From NCBI GenBank assembly GCA_041743125.1, contig JBGTNK010000293.1, positions 17,099 to 81,098 of the forward strand: a stretch of 64,000 nt of DNA. Direction: 5' to 3'. A model generated the notes under the pieces. It worked only from the letters and a program-made list of their open reading frames with translations, was not told the DNA's origin and did not search any database. Each line of letters opens with the position of its first letter. The stretch's first letter is position 1. Made by a program: the position numbers and the translations under genes. Origin of the DNA: Terrimonas_B sp041743125 (GTDB taxonomy: Bacteria; Bacteroidota; Bacteroidia; Chitinophagales; Chitinophagaceae). Shown piece by piece: positions 15,803-24,773 of this stretch.

Positions 15803-18385
15803 TTATTTTTCTGCAGTATCGTCTAAAGATGAATTTTCATCTGTATTCGTTGCGTCTGTATCGCCATGGTTATTGTTTCCGTTTAACTCATTCTCTTGCT
15901 GCACCTGGTCATCTAATTGGGTAATGGCAGCAATTTCATCTCCATTATCGAGCCGGATCAATTTTACTCCCTGTGTTGCCCGTCCCTGTTCGCTGATATC
16001 CGCTACTTTCATCCGGATGGTAACACCACTTTTGCAGGTGATCATAAGATCTTCGGATTCGTTTACATCCAGCAAGCCTACAAGTTTGCCTGTTTTTTCT
16101 GTAACCTGAATCGTTTTAACCCCTTTACCTCCCCGGTTGGTATACCGGTATTCGTCCATTTTTGTCCGCTTCCCGTATCCCTTTTCACTTACCACCAAAA
16201 CGGTTTTTGAAGCATCCGATTCAGGATTTACACAAATCATACCAACTACCTCATCGCTTTCGTCCTCTACTTCAATGCCTCCTACTCCTATCGCCCCGCG
16301 ACCCGTTGCTCTTACTTTTTCCTCAGAGAACCGGATTGCTCTTCCACTTTTCACGCCCATCATAATCTCACATTTGCCATCAGTCATTTTTGCTTCTAAC
16401 AATTGATCCCCTTCGGTAATGTTAATGGCATTTACACCAGTTAAACGGGGACGGCTGAAATCCTGCAGTGCCGTTTTTTTAATGATCCCTTTCCTTGTAC
16501 AAAGCAGGATATTATGAGAATTTACAAACTCCTCATCTTTCAGGTCTTTCACATCGATAATAGCTCTTACTTTATCATCGGGTGGCAATTGTATCAGGTT
16601 TTGGATCGCTCTTCCTTTGCCGGATTTTTCTCCTTCCGGCACCTGGTATACATTGAGCCAGTAACATCTTCCCTTTTCGGTAAAAAATAATAAAGTATGA
16701 TGTGATGATGCTACAAAAAGGTGTTCTATATAATCTTCTTCTCGTGTTTTACCGCCCATAACTCCACGGCCTCCTCTTTTCTGCGCCCGGAATTCCTCTG
16801 CCGGTGTACGCTTAATATAACCCAAATGCGAAATGGTGATCACCACATCCTCCTCCTTGATAAGATCTTTCAGGCTCATCTCATTATCCAGGTAAGTGAT
16901 CTCAGAACGTCTTTCGTCGCCGAATTTGTCCTTTATTTCAACCAGTTCTTTTTTAATGATATCAAATCGCAATCCTTCGTTGGCCAAAATTTCCTTTAAA
17001 TGGGTGATCAGTTTCATTAATTCATCATACTCCAGTTTGATTTTATCCCTTTCCATTCCTGTCAACCGCTGCAGACGAAGTTCCAGGATAGCTTTTGCCT
17101 GAATTTCATCTAACCCCCACCCTGCGTTGATTAAATTTTCCTTTGCTACATCCGGTGTTGCAGATGCACGGATCAGGGCAATCACTTCGTCAAGATGATC
17201 CAATGCTATCAGGTAGCCTTGTAAGATATGTGCTCTCTTTTCTGCTTCTCTTAATTCAAACTGTGTACGGCGAACAACTACTTCGTGACGAAACTCCACG
17301 AACTCGGTGATCATGTCTTTGAGGTTCAGAGTACGGGGGCGTCCTTTAACTATAGCAACATTGTTGATGCCATAGGATGTTTGCAGGTCTGTATGCTTGT
17401 ACAGCAAGTTGATGATAAGGTTGGCTACCCCGTCTCTCTTCAAATCAATAACAACTCTTGTTCCTTCTTTATTATTTGATTCGTTGTTAACATGTGCCAC
17501 TCCTTCAATTACTTTCTCATTGACCAATACACCGATACGATTGGTCAGTTCATCACGATTTACCTGGTAGGGTACCTGGGTGATGATGATTTGTTCACGT
17601 CCGCTGGGTTTGGCATCTACATGAAGTTTGCCACGCAATACCACCCGGCCACGGCCGGTATGCATAGCCGACTTTATGCCATCCATCCCATAGATGATTC
17701 CACCTGTAGGAAAATCGGGAGCTTTTACATATTGCATCAACTCATCAATGGAGATTTCGCGGTTGTCAATAAAGGCAATGCATCCGTCAATGACCTCTGT
17801 TAGATTATGAGGCATTATGTTAGTGGCCATACCTACGGCTATACCGCTGGAACCATTTATAAGCAATAATGGAATTCTTGTCGGCAGGATCGTTGGTTCC
17901 TTTTCTGAATCGTCAAAGTTTAATTGAAAGTCGACCGTCTCTTTATCCAGGTCATCGAGCATGTATTCAGCCAGCTTCTCTAACCTCACCTCTGTATATC
18001 GCATTGCTGCCGGTCCATCGCCATCTTCGTTACCAAAGTTTCCCTGACCATCTACCATGGTGTAGCGCATACTCCATTCCTGGGCCATCCGTGCCATTGC
18101 ATGATATACTGACATATCTCCGTGCGGATGATATTTTCCCAATACTTCTCCCACAAGACGAGCCGATTTCTTGTAAGGCCTGTTTGACCGCAAACCCAAT
18201 TCGTTCATGGCATACAAGATCCTGCGGTGAACGGGTTTCAATCCATCTCTGATATCGGGCAATGCACGACCGACTATTACGGACATTGAATAATCAATGT
18301 AGGCCGTTTTCATCTGTTCTTCTATGTTAACCGGAATGATCCTGTTAATATCACTTGTTTCCTGAGGTTCAAAATTATCTTCCAT
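15803..18385 (-). CDS. gyrA: DNA gyrase subunit A
   Basis: Breakage-reunion subunit of gyrase, which introduces negative supercoils with GyrB. The protein has 860 residues. The N-terminal domain has GRALPDIRDGLKPVHRRILYAM, the catalytic Tyr130 in AAMRYTEVRL, and a C-terminal beta-pinwheel carrying the GyrA-box QKRGGRG, which separates gyrase from topoisomerase IV. The C-terminal ~35 residues are an acidic Asn/Asp-rich tail. In the quinolone pocket, HPHGDMSVYHAM has Met91 and His95 where E. coli has Ser83 and Asp87. A -7 element lies about 147 bases upstream. gyrB is not in the window. Confidence 0.98.
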   Translation of the reverse strand: MEDNFEPQETSDINRIIPVNIEEQMKTAYIDYSMSVIVGRALPDIRDGLKPVHRRILYAMNELGLRSNRPYKKSARLVGEVLGKYHPHGDMSVYHAMARMAQEWSMRYTMVDGQGNFGNEDGDGPAAMRYTEVRLEKLAEYMLDDLDKETVDFQLNFDDSEKEPTILPTRIPLLLINGSSGIAVGMATNIMPHNLTEVIDGCIAFIDNREISIDELMQYVKAPDFPTGGIIYGMDGIKSAMHTGRGRVVLRGKLHVDAKPSGREQIIITQVPYQVNRDELTNRIGVLVNEKVIEGVAHVNNESNNKEGTRVVIDLKRDGVANLIINLLYKHTDLQTSYGINNVAIVKGRPRTLNLKDMITEFVEFRHEVVVRRTQFELREAEKRAHILQGYLIALDHLDEVIALIRASATPDVAKENLINAGWGLDEIQAKAILELRLQRLTGMERDKIKLEYDELMKLITHLKEILANEGLRFDIIKKELVEIKDKFGDERRSEITYLDNEMSLKDLIKEEDVVITISHLGYIKRTPAEEFRAQKRGGRGVMGGKTREEDYIEHLFVASSHHTLLFFTEKGRCYWLNVYQVPEGEKSGKGRAIQNLIQLPPDDKVRAIIDVKDLKDEEFVNSHNILLCTRKGIIKKTALQDFSRPRLTGVNAINITEGDQLLEAKMTDGKCEIMMGVKSGRAIRFSEEKVRATGRGAIGVGGIEVEDESDEVVGMICVNPESDASKTVLVVSEKGYGKRTKMDEYRYTNRGGKGVKTIQVTEKTGKLVGLLDVNESEDLMITCKSGVTIRMKVADISEQGRATQGVKLIRLDNGDEIAAITQLDDQVQQENELNGNNNHGDTDATNTDENSSLDDTAEK

Positions 18386-18705
18386 GCTGTGCTCTGATTA
18401 TTCGGAATTTTGATTCGTTTTGTTGATTAAATTATTACATACCCGGAGATACAAGCCTGATTTGAAAGCTACCTTTTGTGGATGTTTCCCGGGTTCTGAA
18501 GGCCAAATTCCGGGCTTTTCTAAAAGGCTCGCAAATCTACCTTTTTTGAAGTTTAAAACCTGATAAAGCTGCTTGTTTTTTACCCTATTTTTCCACCTTA
18601 TTTAATCAATTTCGAAAATGTTAGAAAAGGTTTTTTATAACAAGCCTTTGGCACTTGACGGCATAAATTTTCGTTTACTTAGTGGTCTCAAAGCACTCCC
18701 ATCAA
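18386..18705. other. gyrA leader and divergent intergenic region
   Basis: 320 bases between gyrA and the divergent GYF-domain gene. The only supported signal is the gyrA -7 element at 18532-18539. No hairpin strong enough to suggest a riboswitch or attenuator was seen in the ~140-base leader. Confidence 0.35.
18532..18539 (-). promoter_or_regulatory. gyrA promoter -7 element
   Basis: Minus-strand TAGATTTG matches TAnnTTTG exactly. It predicts a gyrA leader of roughly 140 bases. No clean -33 TTTG was found at normal spacing. Confidence 0.4.
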
Positions 18706-19998
18706 ATGGCAAGTTATTTATTACTCCGAAACAATAAAGAAAGCGGTCCGTTTACAATGGATGAGTTGCTTAGTTCCGGATTAAAACCTTACGATCTTGT
18801 TTGGGTACAAGGTAAGAGTGCGGCCTGGCGCTATCCCAGCGAAATACAAGAATTGAAGCCATTCGCACCGGTTATTGAAGAGCAGCCCTACGATCGTTTT
18901 TACAAGAAAAGCAAAGAAGAACAATTGCCGGAATCGCCGGACTCTAGTGAACCCCAATCTCCTGCTCCCATTTGTAATAAGAATAAAGCAGCCTATACAC
19001 ACAAAAAATCCGTATTTGTTACTTTACCGGATCGAAAGAAGGAAGTAATAACGATGAAACCGGAACCTGTTGTGCAGTCATCTGCATCTGCAACTGCAAC
19101 TGTTTTGGCTGCTGCTGAAATACATGCTGAACCGGAAATAAAGTATTCCAAGCCGCTTGATGAGATCAAGGAAATGTATGTGAAAACTCTTCAAACCAGG
19201 AAAGATAAAAATGCAAAGCAAGAAATAGCAAGAACTATTTTAAAAAAAGCAGCCATTTTCGCCGGCATTTTGGCCCTTGGAGTACTAGCTGGATTTATTA
19301 TTAAATCAAAACCAGCAAAGGATATAACAACCTCCGTTGATAAAACTATTCCATCTCTACCTGTGGTTAAAAGCAATGGGCAAGAGGAAATACCAGAATC
19401 GCTACTAGTAATCGAAGAAATGTCGCCATCAACTGGAATCCCATCTTCAGAAAATCTGCATAATCAGGCAGGTAACGCAGAGAAAATTGAGAAAGGTCAG
19501 TCTTTGGACGGTGAACAAACCAATTTAAGAATCCGAAAAGAAACTATGCTGATAGTACCTAAGCGTAGTGATGAGTTTGAGAACAGGCAATTTAAGAGGG
19601 ATGAGGAATTCAATTCTTCAGGTGCAGAAAGAGAAAAGAAAATAAGAACCTCAGAAAATAGTAGTACAGTAAATGTAAAAACTGAGAAAAATTCTTTGAG
19701 TGATTTGGTGTCTGTAGCAAGTAATGATTATAAGCGAGTAGCTTTTGGAGGCATACGTAATTTGTTTATTACGGTCACCAATAATTCGAAATTTGAAATT
19801 GAAAATGTGATCGTGCAATTGCTTTACCTGAAACCAAGCGAAGAAACTTTAAGAACCGAAAATATAAAATTTAAATCCATAGCTCCCAACGGCTCATCTA
19901 CAATAAAGGTTCCTGATACAAACAGGGGAATAAAAGTTGAATATAAAATTATTGATTTCGAAAGCAAACAAAATACTGACGTGGTAGCGGGCATGTGA
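18706..19998 (+). CDS. GYF-domain membrane protein
   Basis: From ATG 18706 (preferred over an upstream GTG at 18682) the protein has 430 residues. Residues 1-52 form a GYF_2-type domain: YLLLRNNKESGPFTMDELL, then LKPYDLVWVQGKSAAWRYPSEI. A basic and acidic linker follows, with one membrane helix near 184-202 (AAIFAGILALGVLAGFII). The long C-terminal part is low-complexity, then ends in a compact region (about 345-430) with LFITVTNNSKFEIENVIVQLLYL that looks like a beta-sandwich. GYF domains bind proline-rich peptides; the partner is unknown. Single transmembrane topology places the GYF domain in the cytoplasm. Confidence 0.75.
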   Translation: MASYLLLRNNKESGPFTMDELLSSGLKPYDLVWVQGKSAAWRYPSEIQELKPFAPVIEEQPYDRFYKKSKEEQLPESPDSSEPQSPAPICNKNKAAYTHKKSVFVTLPDRKKEVITMKPEPVVQSSASATATVLAAAEIHAEPEIKYSKPLDEIKEMYVKTLQTRKDKNAKQEIARTILKKAAIFAGILALGVLAGFIIKSKPAKDITTSVDKTIPSLPVVKSNGQEEIPESLLVIEEMSPSTGIPSSENLHNQAGNAEKIEKGQSLDGEQTNLRIRKETMLIVPKRSDEFENRQFKRDEEFNSSGAEREKKIRTSENSSTVNVKTEKNSLSDLVSVASNDYKRVAFGGIRNLFITVTNNSKFEIENVIVQLLYLKPSEETLRTENIKFKSIAPNGSSTIKVPDTNRGIKVEYKIIDFESKQNTDVVAGM

Positions 19999-20143
19999 CC
20001 AGACTTACTCTATCATTTAAAGTGTACAGCTATCCTCTTTAAGGCAGGCAGAGTTCCCGCTAAAAATCAACAAGCCTTCTTCCGCATAAATTTCACCCTT
20101 CAGTTAGTTTAATATTCTACTTCCGGTATTAAGAATACGCCTA

Positions 20144-20719
20144 TTATTTTCCCAGTGTTATAAAAACGCCGACTTGTAATACACTGTTTTTAAAATCAGG
20201 ATCGATGTTTTTTGCGGGACTAAAGTCTCCTACCTTAGTCAAGCCAACCAGGTACCGGGCACCAATTCCTAAACCTCCTTTTGTCTGTAATCCTAATCCT
20301 GCTGCTGCGGAAAGATCCAGATCCTTTGCAAAGTCTTCAATCGTTTCATCCGAAATATTTTCACCTATCTTAAAACCTACTTGTGGTCCCGCTTCAAGGT
20401 AGAATCCGCCTGCGGATCTATATTTTAAAAGAACAGGCAAAGTAGCATATGTAACCTTCCAATCATAGCTTCTGCTTACACTGTCTATACGGGCTCCCTG
20501 GGTAGATATTAAAACCTCAGGTTGTAGAGATAATGCCCCAAAGGAAAAATTAAGAAAAACACCACCATGGAAACCTGCAATTGCTTTTTTCTTTACTGCA
20601 TCAAAATCCCCACCGGTGAAATTGGAAAAGTTAGCTCCTGCCTTTATTCCACCTGAAAAATTTTGAGCAAATGTTGTGGTAGCAACAATAAGACCTACAA
20701 AAAGAAAAGTTTTTTTCAT
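20144..20719 (-). CDS. Outer-membrane beta-barrel protein of the PorT/OmpX-like type
   Basis: A 191-residue protein starting MKKTFLFVGLIVATTTFAQ (signal peptide, FAQ site). The mature part is alternating beta-strand sequence with the spacing of a small 8-stranded barrel (GGIKAGANFSNFTGG, GFHGGVFLNFSFGALSLQPEVLIS, FYLEAGPQVGFKIGE) and the last strand VLQVGVFITLGK ends in a basic residue rather than Phe. Family PorT/outer membrane beta-barrel (OMP_b-brl_2). The specific role (adhesion, permeability or assembly) is not shown. Confidence 0.8.
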   Translation of the reverse strand: MKKTFLFVGLIVATTTFAQNFSGGIKAGANFSNFTGGDFDAVKKKAIAGFHGGVFLNFSFGALSLQPEVLISTQGARIDSVSRSYDWKVTYATLPVLLKYRSAGGFYLEAGPQVGFKIGENISDETIEDFAKDLDLSAAAGLGLQTKGGLGIGARYLVGLTKVGDFSPAKNIDPDFKNSVLQVGVFITLGK

Positions 20720-20811
20720 AACATAAAAATTTAAACTGAAAATAGTTTTTATTCTACTTTAAATTCCAAATAAAGTGCCAATGGTTTTCTCTGATTTAAG
20801 ATATTTGCCTG

Positions 20812-22149
20812 ATGAAGCAAATACTCTTATTTGGTGCAGGAAAATCCGCAACTGTTTTAATTGATTACCTGACAGAGAATGCCCAAGAAGAAGATTGGAA
20901 ACTTATTGTCGTTGATACTAATCTTCAACTTGCACTGAATAAAATTAAAGGATCGCCTGTTGCGTCCGCCATTTCCTTTGATATTATGAATGTTGAAAAA
21001 AGAAGAGAATATATCATTCAATCAGACATTGTAATTTCCATGCTGCCGCCTGTTCTTCATAGCGAAGTAGCAAAAGATTGTTTACAATTTTCGAAACACC
21101 TGCTAACCGCTTCTTATGTGGATGATGAAATGAAAAGAATGCAGCCTGTCCTAAAAGATAAAGATGTTCTTTTTCTGTTTGAAATGGGTCTTGATCCTGG
21201 CATTGATCACATGAGCGCCATGAAATTGATAGATGAAATACATAGTACAGGAGGAGGCATAAGTTCGTTCAGATCACATGGTGGTGGACTGGTAGCACCG
21301 GAAAGTGATAATAATCCATGGCATTATAAGATTAGCTGGAACCCAAGGAACATAGTACAGGCCGGTAAAGCGGGGGCGGTTTTTAAAAAAAATGATGAAA
21401 TCTTCAATGTTCCTTACCATTCTGTGTTTGATAACAATGAAACGGTAAATATTCCGGGCGTTGGAAACCTGGCCTTTTATCCTAACCGTGATTCTTTATC
21501 TTATATTCCCTTATACCGTTTGGAGGAGGCGTCTACTTTTATAAGAACAACATTAAGACACCCATTATTTTGCAAAGCTTGGAACCTGATCGTGAAGGCA
21601 TCACTTACGGAAGAAGGTAAATCTGCAGCGGCTGCAGCAGTAAAAGGGATCAGTTACCAGGCATGGTTAAACAAGAGCATCCATTCACACACCTCCTTAA
21701 TAAATTTTCAGGAATTATTGGATGCTTTTTCAAAAAATGATGACAAGGAAATAATCAAAGGAATGTTTGACTATCTGGGGCTTTTAAGTAATGAAGAAAT
21801 CCCTTCAACAGCTACCAGTTCTGCCGATGTATTGCAACATATTCTTGAAAAAAAGCTGGCCCTGATGGCAGAGGATAAAGATATGATCGTAATGCTTCAC
21901 GAGTTTGAATTTATAACCCAGGGAAAAAAATCTTCACTTAAAAGCTCATTGATAGTAAAAGGAGAAAACAATTTGCGAACAGCCATGGCGCAAACAGTGG
22001 GATTGCCGTTAGGAATTGCAGCCAAACTTATCCTGAATGATACAATCAAACTCCGGGGCTTACACATCCCTACTGTAAAAGATGTTTACGAACCAGTATT
22101 GAAAGAACTGGAACTACATGGAATAAAATTTATTGAGGAGGTATTATGA
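20812..22149 (+). CDS. Saccharopine dehydrogenase (saccharopine-cleaving, Lys9-like)
   Basis: A 445-residue protein with Rossmann start QILLFGAGKSATVLIDYL, the internal FEMGLDPGIDHMSAMKLIDEI block and the FRSHGGGLVAPE region, all typical of the saccharopine dehydrogenase C-terminal (glutamate-forming) enzyme of the lysine-degradation saccharopine pathway. It would convert saccharopine to 2-aminoadipate semialdehyde and glutamate, acting with a lysine-ketoglutarate reductase not seen here. The ATGA at its 3' end overlaps the start of the ruined cupin gene, so the two were once translationally coupled. Confidence 0.9.
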   Translation: MKQILLFGAGKSATVLIDYLTENAQEEDWKLIVVDTNLQLALNKIKGSPVASAISFDIMNVEKRREYIIQSDIVISMLPPVLHSEVAKDCLQFSKHLLTASYVDDEMKRMQPVLKDKDVLFLFEMGLDPGIDHMSAMKLIDEIHSTGGGISSFRSHGGGLVAPESDNNPWHYKISWNPRNIVQAGKAGAVFKKNDEIFNVPYHSVFDNNETVNIPGVGNLAFYPNRDSLSYIPLYRLEEASTFIRTTLRHPLFCKAWNLIVKASLTEEGKSAAAAAVKGISYQAWLNKSIHSHTSLINFQELLDAFSKNDDKEIIKGMFDYLGLLSNEEIPSTATSSADVLQHILEKKLALMAEDKDMIVMLHEFEFITQGKKSSLKSSLIVKGENNLRTAMAQTVGLPLGIAAKLILNDTIKLRGLHIPTVKDVYEPVLKELELHGIKFIEEVL

Positions 22150-22475
22150 AATACGAATTTTCTCCGGTAGAGGGCAAAGCGTTACTGAAAGAGGAAGATG
22201 AGTTTCCTTTTATTGCCGTCATGCATCACGGAAGCAGGGTGATAGAATTTTTTACACCAATAAAAACGGATAAATAGTCCGCATATAAACAGGATGAAAT
22301 TTATGTAATAATAAAAGGGGATGGAATTTTTTATAGGGCTGGTGAAAGACTAACATGTAAAAAAGGAGATAATTTATTTGTACCCGCAGGCATGGATCAC
22401 CGCTTTGAAAACATTAGTGCCGATTTTTCCACATGAGTGATTTTTTATGGCCAGGATAGCGGTGAAAATTCCTGA
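22146..22475 (+). pseudogene. Cupin-domain gene with two in-frame stop codons
   Basis: The frame starts at ATG 22146 (overlapping the saccharopine dehydrogenase stop as ATGA) and keeps cupin sequence for 109 codons: MKYEFSPVEGKALL, IEFFTP, then YKQDEIYVIIKGDGIFY, GDNLFVPAGMDHRFENI, VIFYGQDSGENS. It is interrupted by TAG at 22275-22277 (codon 44, before SAYKQDE) and TGA at 22434-22436 (codon 97, between FST and VIFYG). Cupins of this type usually have Gln at the first and Trp at the second point, so each stop is one substitution from sense. The stretch between the stops is still fully cupin-like, which indicates recent decay. Confidence 0.85.
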
Positions 22476-22476
22476 T

Positions 22477-23166
22477 TCAAATTTTAAGTAGCCTGGTAAG
22501 CTCCTTTACACCTTCTGTTGCCGGTTTTTCGATAGCGATGAGGTGGCGAAAGTTAGAAGTAAAAGGAACCTGTTTGTCTATTATATATTTCGGCGTTGCC
22601 GATGGTACATAATTTACTAATCCGGCTGCCGGATAAACAACTAATGAAGTGCCTACCACAACAAAAATATCCGCCTGGTGAATAAAAGGTATCACTTCTT
22701 CAATCATATACACAGGTTCTTCGAACCAAACAATATTGGGCCGGAGTTGAGCGCCATCTGCAGCCAGGTCCCCCAGTTTAATGTCTTCCCGGATATCATA
22801 AATAAGGTGCTCATCCCTTTCACTGCGCATTTTAAATATTTCACCATGCAGGTGTAAAACTTTTGTTGATCCCGCTCTTTCATGAAGATCGTCTATATTT
22901 TGAGTTATAATGGTAACATCATAATCATTTTCCAACGCGGCGAGCCCGGTATGTGCATCATTTGGCATAGCCTTTATAACGTCCCGGCGCCGCATATTGT
23001 AAAAATCCAACACCAATTGCGTATTTCTTTTCCATCCACCTGGTGTAGCTACTTCCATTACATCATATCCCTCCCATAAGCCATCACTGTCGCGAAATGT
23101 TTTCAATCCGCTTTCGGCACTGACACCAGCGCCAGATAGTACAACTAATTTTTTCTTTCCTGACAC
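22477..23166 (-). CDS. cobB: Sirtuin NAD-dependent protein deacylase lacking the zinc-binding cysteines
   Basis: A 229-residue SIR2 protein starting at GTG: SGAGVSAESGLKTFRDSDGLW (NAD binding), then FYNMRRRD (the Tyr/Arg pair that favours succinyl/malonyl-lysine), TQNIDDLHERAGS, HLHGE (catalytic His) and VVGTSLVVYPAAGLV. Where most sirtuins have two CxxC pairs the region between HGE and the NIVWFEEP block has no Cys at all, so the structural zinc is absent. Deacylation of acetyl or succinyl lysines is expected. It is convergent with the cupin pseudogene, 1 base apart. The gene symbol is a family-level label. Confidence 0.9.
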   Translation of the reverse strand: MSGKKKLVVLSGAGVSAESGLKTFRDSDGLWEGYDVMEVATPGGWKRNTQLVLDFYNMRRRDVIKAMPNDAHTGLAALENDYDVTIITQNIDDLHERAGSTKVLHLHGEIFKMRSERDEHLIYDIREDIKLGDLAADGAQLRPNIVWFEEPVYMIEEVIPFIHQADIFVVVGTSLVVYPAAGLVNYVPSATPKYIIDKQVPFTSNFRHLIAIEKPATEGVKELTRLLKI

Positions 23167-23366
23167 TTGACTTTATTTAAAATAAATTTCTGCATGAAAA
23201 TTAAATCAAATTATCCTTAAATAAATAATGCCAACTACACTCATAATAACAATTTCATAGTAGGCGAAGATGAAAACAACTTTCTTTCCTGTCGCAACAT
23301 ATACTGGTTGAAAAACACAGGTCAAATTGAACCGGTCATTCAGAAATAATAATGAAATGATAATTG

Positions 23367-23780
23367 CTACTTCTTCTCTCCCGCCATTTCCATAACGATA
23401 TCCCATTCCTTTTCCGTAACCGGCTGCAATGATAACCTCCCTATTCGTACCAGGGCCATATTTGCTAATCGTTTATCTTCTTTTATCTGGCCAAGTGCAA
23501 CGGAGCTTTTCAGCTTTCTGACAGGCTTCAGGTCAACTGCCTCCCACCGTTCATCATCAGTTGTGGGGTCCTGGTATGCTTCTTTTATAACTTTAGCAAT
23601 GCCAACAATATTGGTTCCTTCATTACTATGGTAAAAAAAAACTTCGTCTCCCTTCTTCATATTACGCATATGCAGCCTGGCTGCATAATTTCTGATTCCG
23701 CTCCAAACGGTTTGTTTTTCTTTAACAAATTGCTCCCAACTATAAACGGAGGGTTCTGATTTAACCAACCAGTATGCCAT
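23367..23780 (-). CDS. EVE domain protein
   Basis: A 137-residue EVE (PUA-like) protein: MAYWLVKSEPSVYSWEQFV, WSGIRNYAARLHMRNMKKGDEVFFYHS and the WEAVDLKPVRKL block are characteristic of the thymocyte nuclear protein 1/YhfC-type EVE family. EVE domains bind modified bases in nucleic acids; the bacterial single-domain form is thought to recognise methylated DNA or RNA, but the ligand is unknown. A 200-base gap separates it from the downstream sirtuin on the same strand, so joint transcription is possible but not shown. Confidence 0.9.
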   Translation of the reverse strand: MAYWLVKSEPSVYSWEQFVKEKQTVWSGIRNYAARLHMRNMKKGDEVFFYHSNEGTNIVGIAKVIKEAYQDPTTDDERWEAVDLKPVRKLKSSVALGQIKEDKRLANMALVRIGRLSLQPVTEKEWDIVMEMAGEKK

Positions 23781-23929
23781 ACGAGTTATTGTTTTTTATG
23801 GATTTCAAAAGTAAAGGGAAGTGAATAAATAAAACAGATAATTTTTAAAACCAAATCAAACCATCTTCTCGTATTTGTTTGCATCGGCTATTTAACTAGC
23901 CATTAAATTTTAAACAAACGCTATAATTT

Positions 23930-24484
23930 ATGAAATCAATTAAATCAATCGGATTAATGCTGGCAGCAGCATTGTTAATGAATGTATCTTTTGCACAGAA
24001 GGAAAAAACCGTAGAAGTTGGCGGAGCTGCCATGTATCCTTCAAAAAATATTGTGGAAAATGCTGTTAATTCCAAAGACCACACTACCCTGGTTGCCGCT
24101 GTTAAAGCTGCCGGCCTGGTTGAAACACTTCAGGGTGCTGGTCCTTTCACAGTATTTGCTCCCACCAACGCTGCTTTTGACATGTTACCAAAAGGAACAG
24201 TGGAAACTTTAGTAAAGCCTGAGAATAAAGAAATGTTAACCGGTATACTTACCTACCACGTAGTTGCGGGCAGACTGGATTCAAAAGAATTGGAAAGCTG
24301 GGCGAAGAAAGGAAACGGAACGGCAGAATTAACTACCGTTGCAGGTGGAAAATTATGGATCATGAAGAAAGGCGGAAAGTGGATGGTAAAAGATGAAAAA
24401 GGTGGAATGGCTGCCATTACTATTCCCAATGTGTACCAGAGCAATGGAGTTATCCATGTAATTGATCACGTACTGATGCCATAA
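23930..24484 (+). CDS. Secreted fasciclin (FAS1) domain protein
   Basis: 184 residues starting MKSIKSIGLMLAAALLMNVSFAQ (signal peptide, FAQ site). A single FAS1 domain follows: NIVENAVNSKDHTTLVAAVKAAGLVETLQGAGPFTVFAPTNAAF is the H1 region split here into its two usual parts, and ILTYHVVAGRL, GKLWIMKKGGKWMV and IPNVYQSNGVIHVIDHVLMP form the H2 end. FAS1 proteins act in adhesion and surface-matrix contacts. A good terminator follows 18 bases after the stop. Confidence 0.92.
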   Translation: MKSIKSIGLMLAAALLMNVSFAQKEKTVEVGGAAMYPSKNIVENAVNSKDHTTLVAAVKAAGLVETLQGAGPFTVFAPTNAAFDMLPKGTVETLVKPENKEMLTGILTYHVVAGRLDSKELESWAKKGNGTAELTTVAGGKLWIMKKGGKWMVKDEKGGMAAITIPNVYQSNGVIHVIDHVLMP

Positions 24485-24502
24485 GCATCGTGTGGAAATT
24501 TT

Positions 24503-24540
24503 AAAATCCTGTTTACCATAACGGGATTTTTTTATTTTTT
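24503..24540 (+). terminator. Terminator of the FAS1 gene
   Basis: Arms 24503-24513 and 24520-24530 pair as an 11-bp stem (one G-U) around a 6-base loop, followed by a T-rich run to 24540. Confidence 0.85.
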
Positions 24541-24699
24541 AAATCCGGGCTTTCGCGTTTTTCGTACATTATTTTAACTGTATCCTTCTATTATAAATCA
24601 GTGTCCCTTTTTCATGCGACCATTTAGCCTTAAAGACCAAATAATAAGCACAGTATTTAATTCTTGAATCTGACGGTTTATTAAAAGAACAGAAGACGG

Positions 24700-24732
24700 T
24701 GCCGGTATTTTTTATAATGCCGGCATTTTTTT
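24700..24732 (+). terminator. Orphan terminator-like hairpin
   Basis: TGCCGGTATT (24700-24709) and AATGCCGGCA (24716-24725) form a 10-bp stem with one G-U pair and a 6-base loop, followed by seven T residues on the plus strand. The FAS1 gene already has a terminator 160 bases upstream and no plus-strand gene lies between, so the transcript it ends is unknown. Confidence 0.6.
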
Positions 24733-24773
24733 GTTTGGGTATAAGTAGCAAACGACTCTAATAATAGGAAAGA

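Noticed and set aside
22275..22436. Stop-codon readthrough or selenocysteine at the cupin TAG and TGA
   Set aside because: Two different stops are involved, the TGA replaces a likely Trp rather than Cys, and no stem-loop element was seen. Pseudogene is the simpler reading.
23206..23406. Minus-strand frame of 66 codons between the sirtuin and EVE genes
   Set aside because: Overlaps the end of the EVE gene, no ribosome-binding signal or family character; the hydrophobic stretch is from AT-rich sequence.
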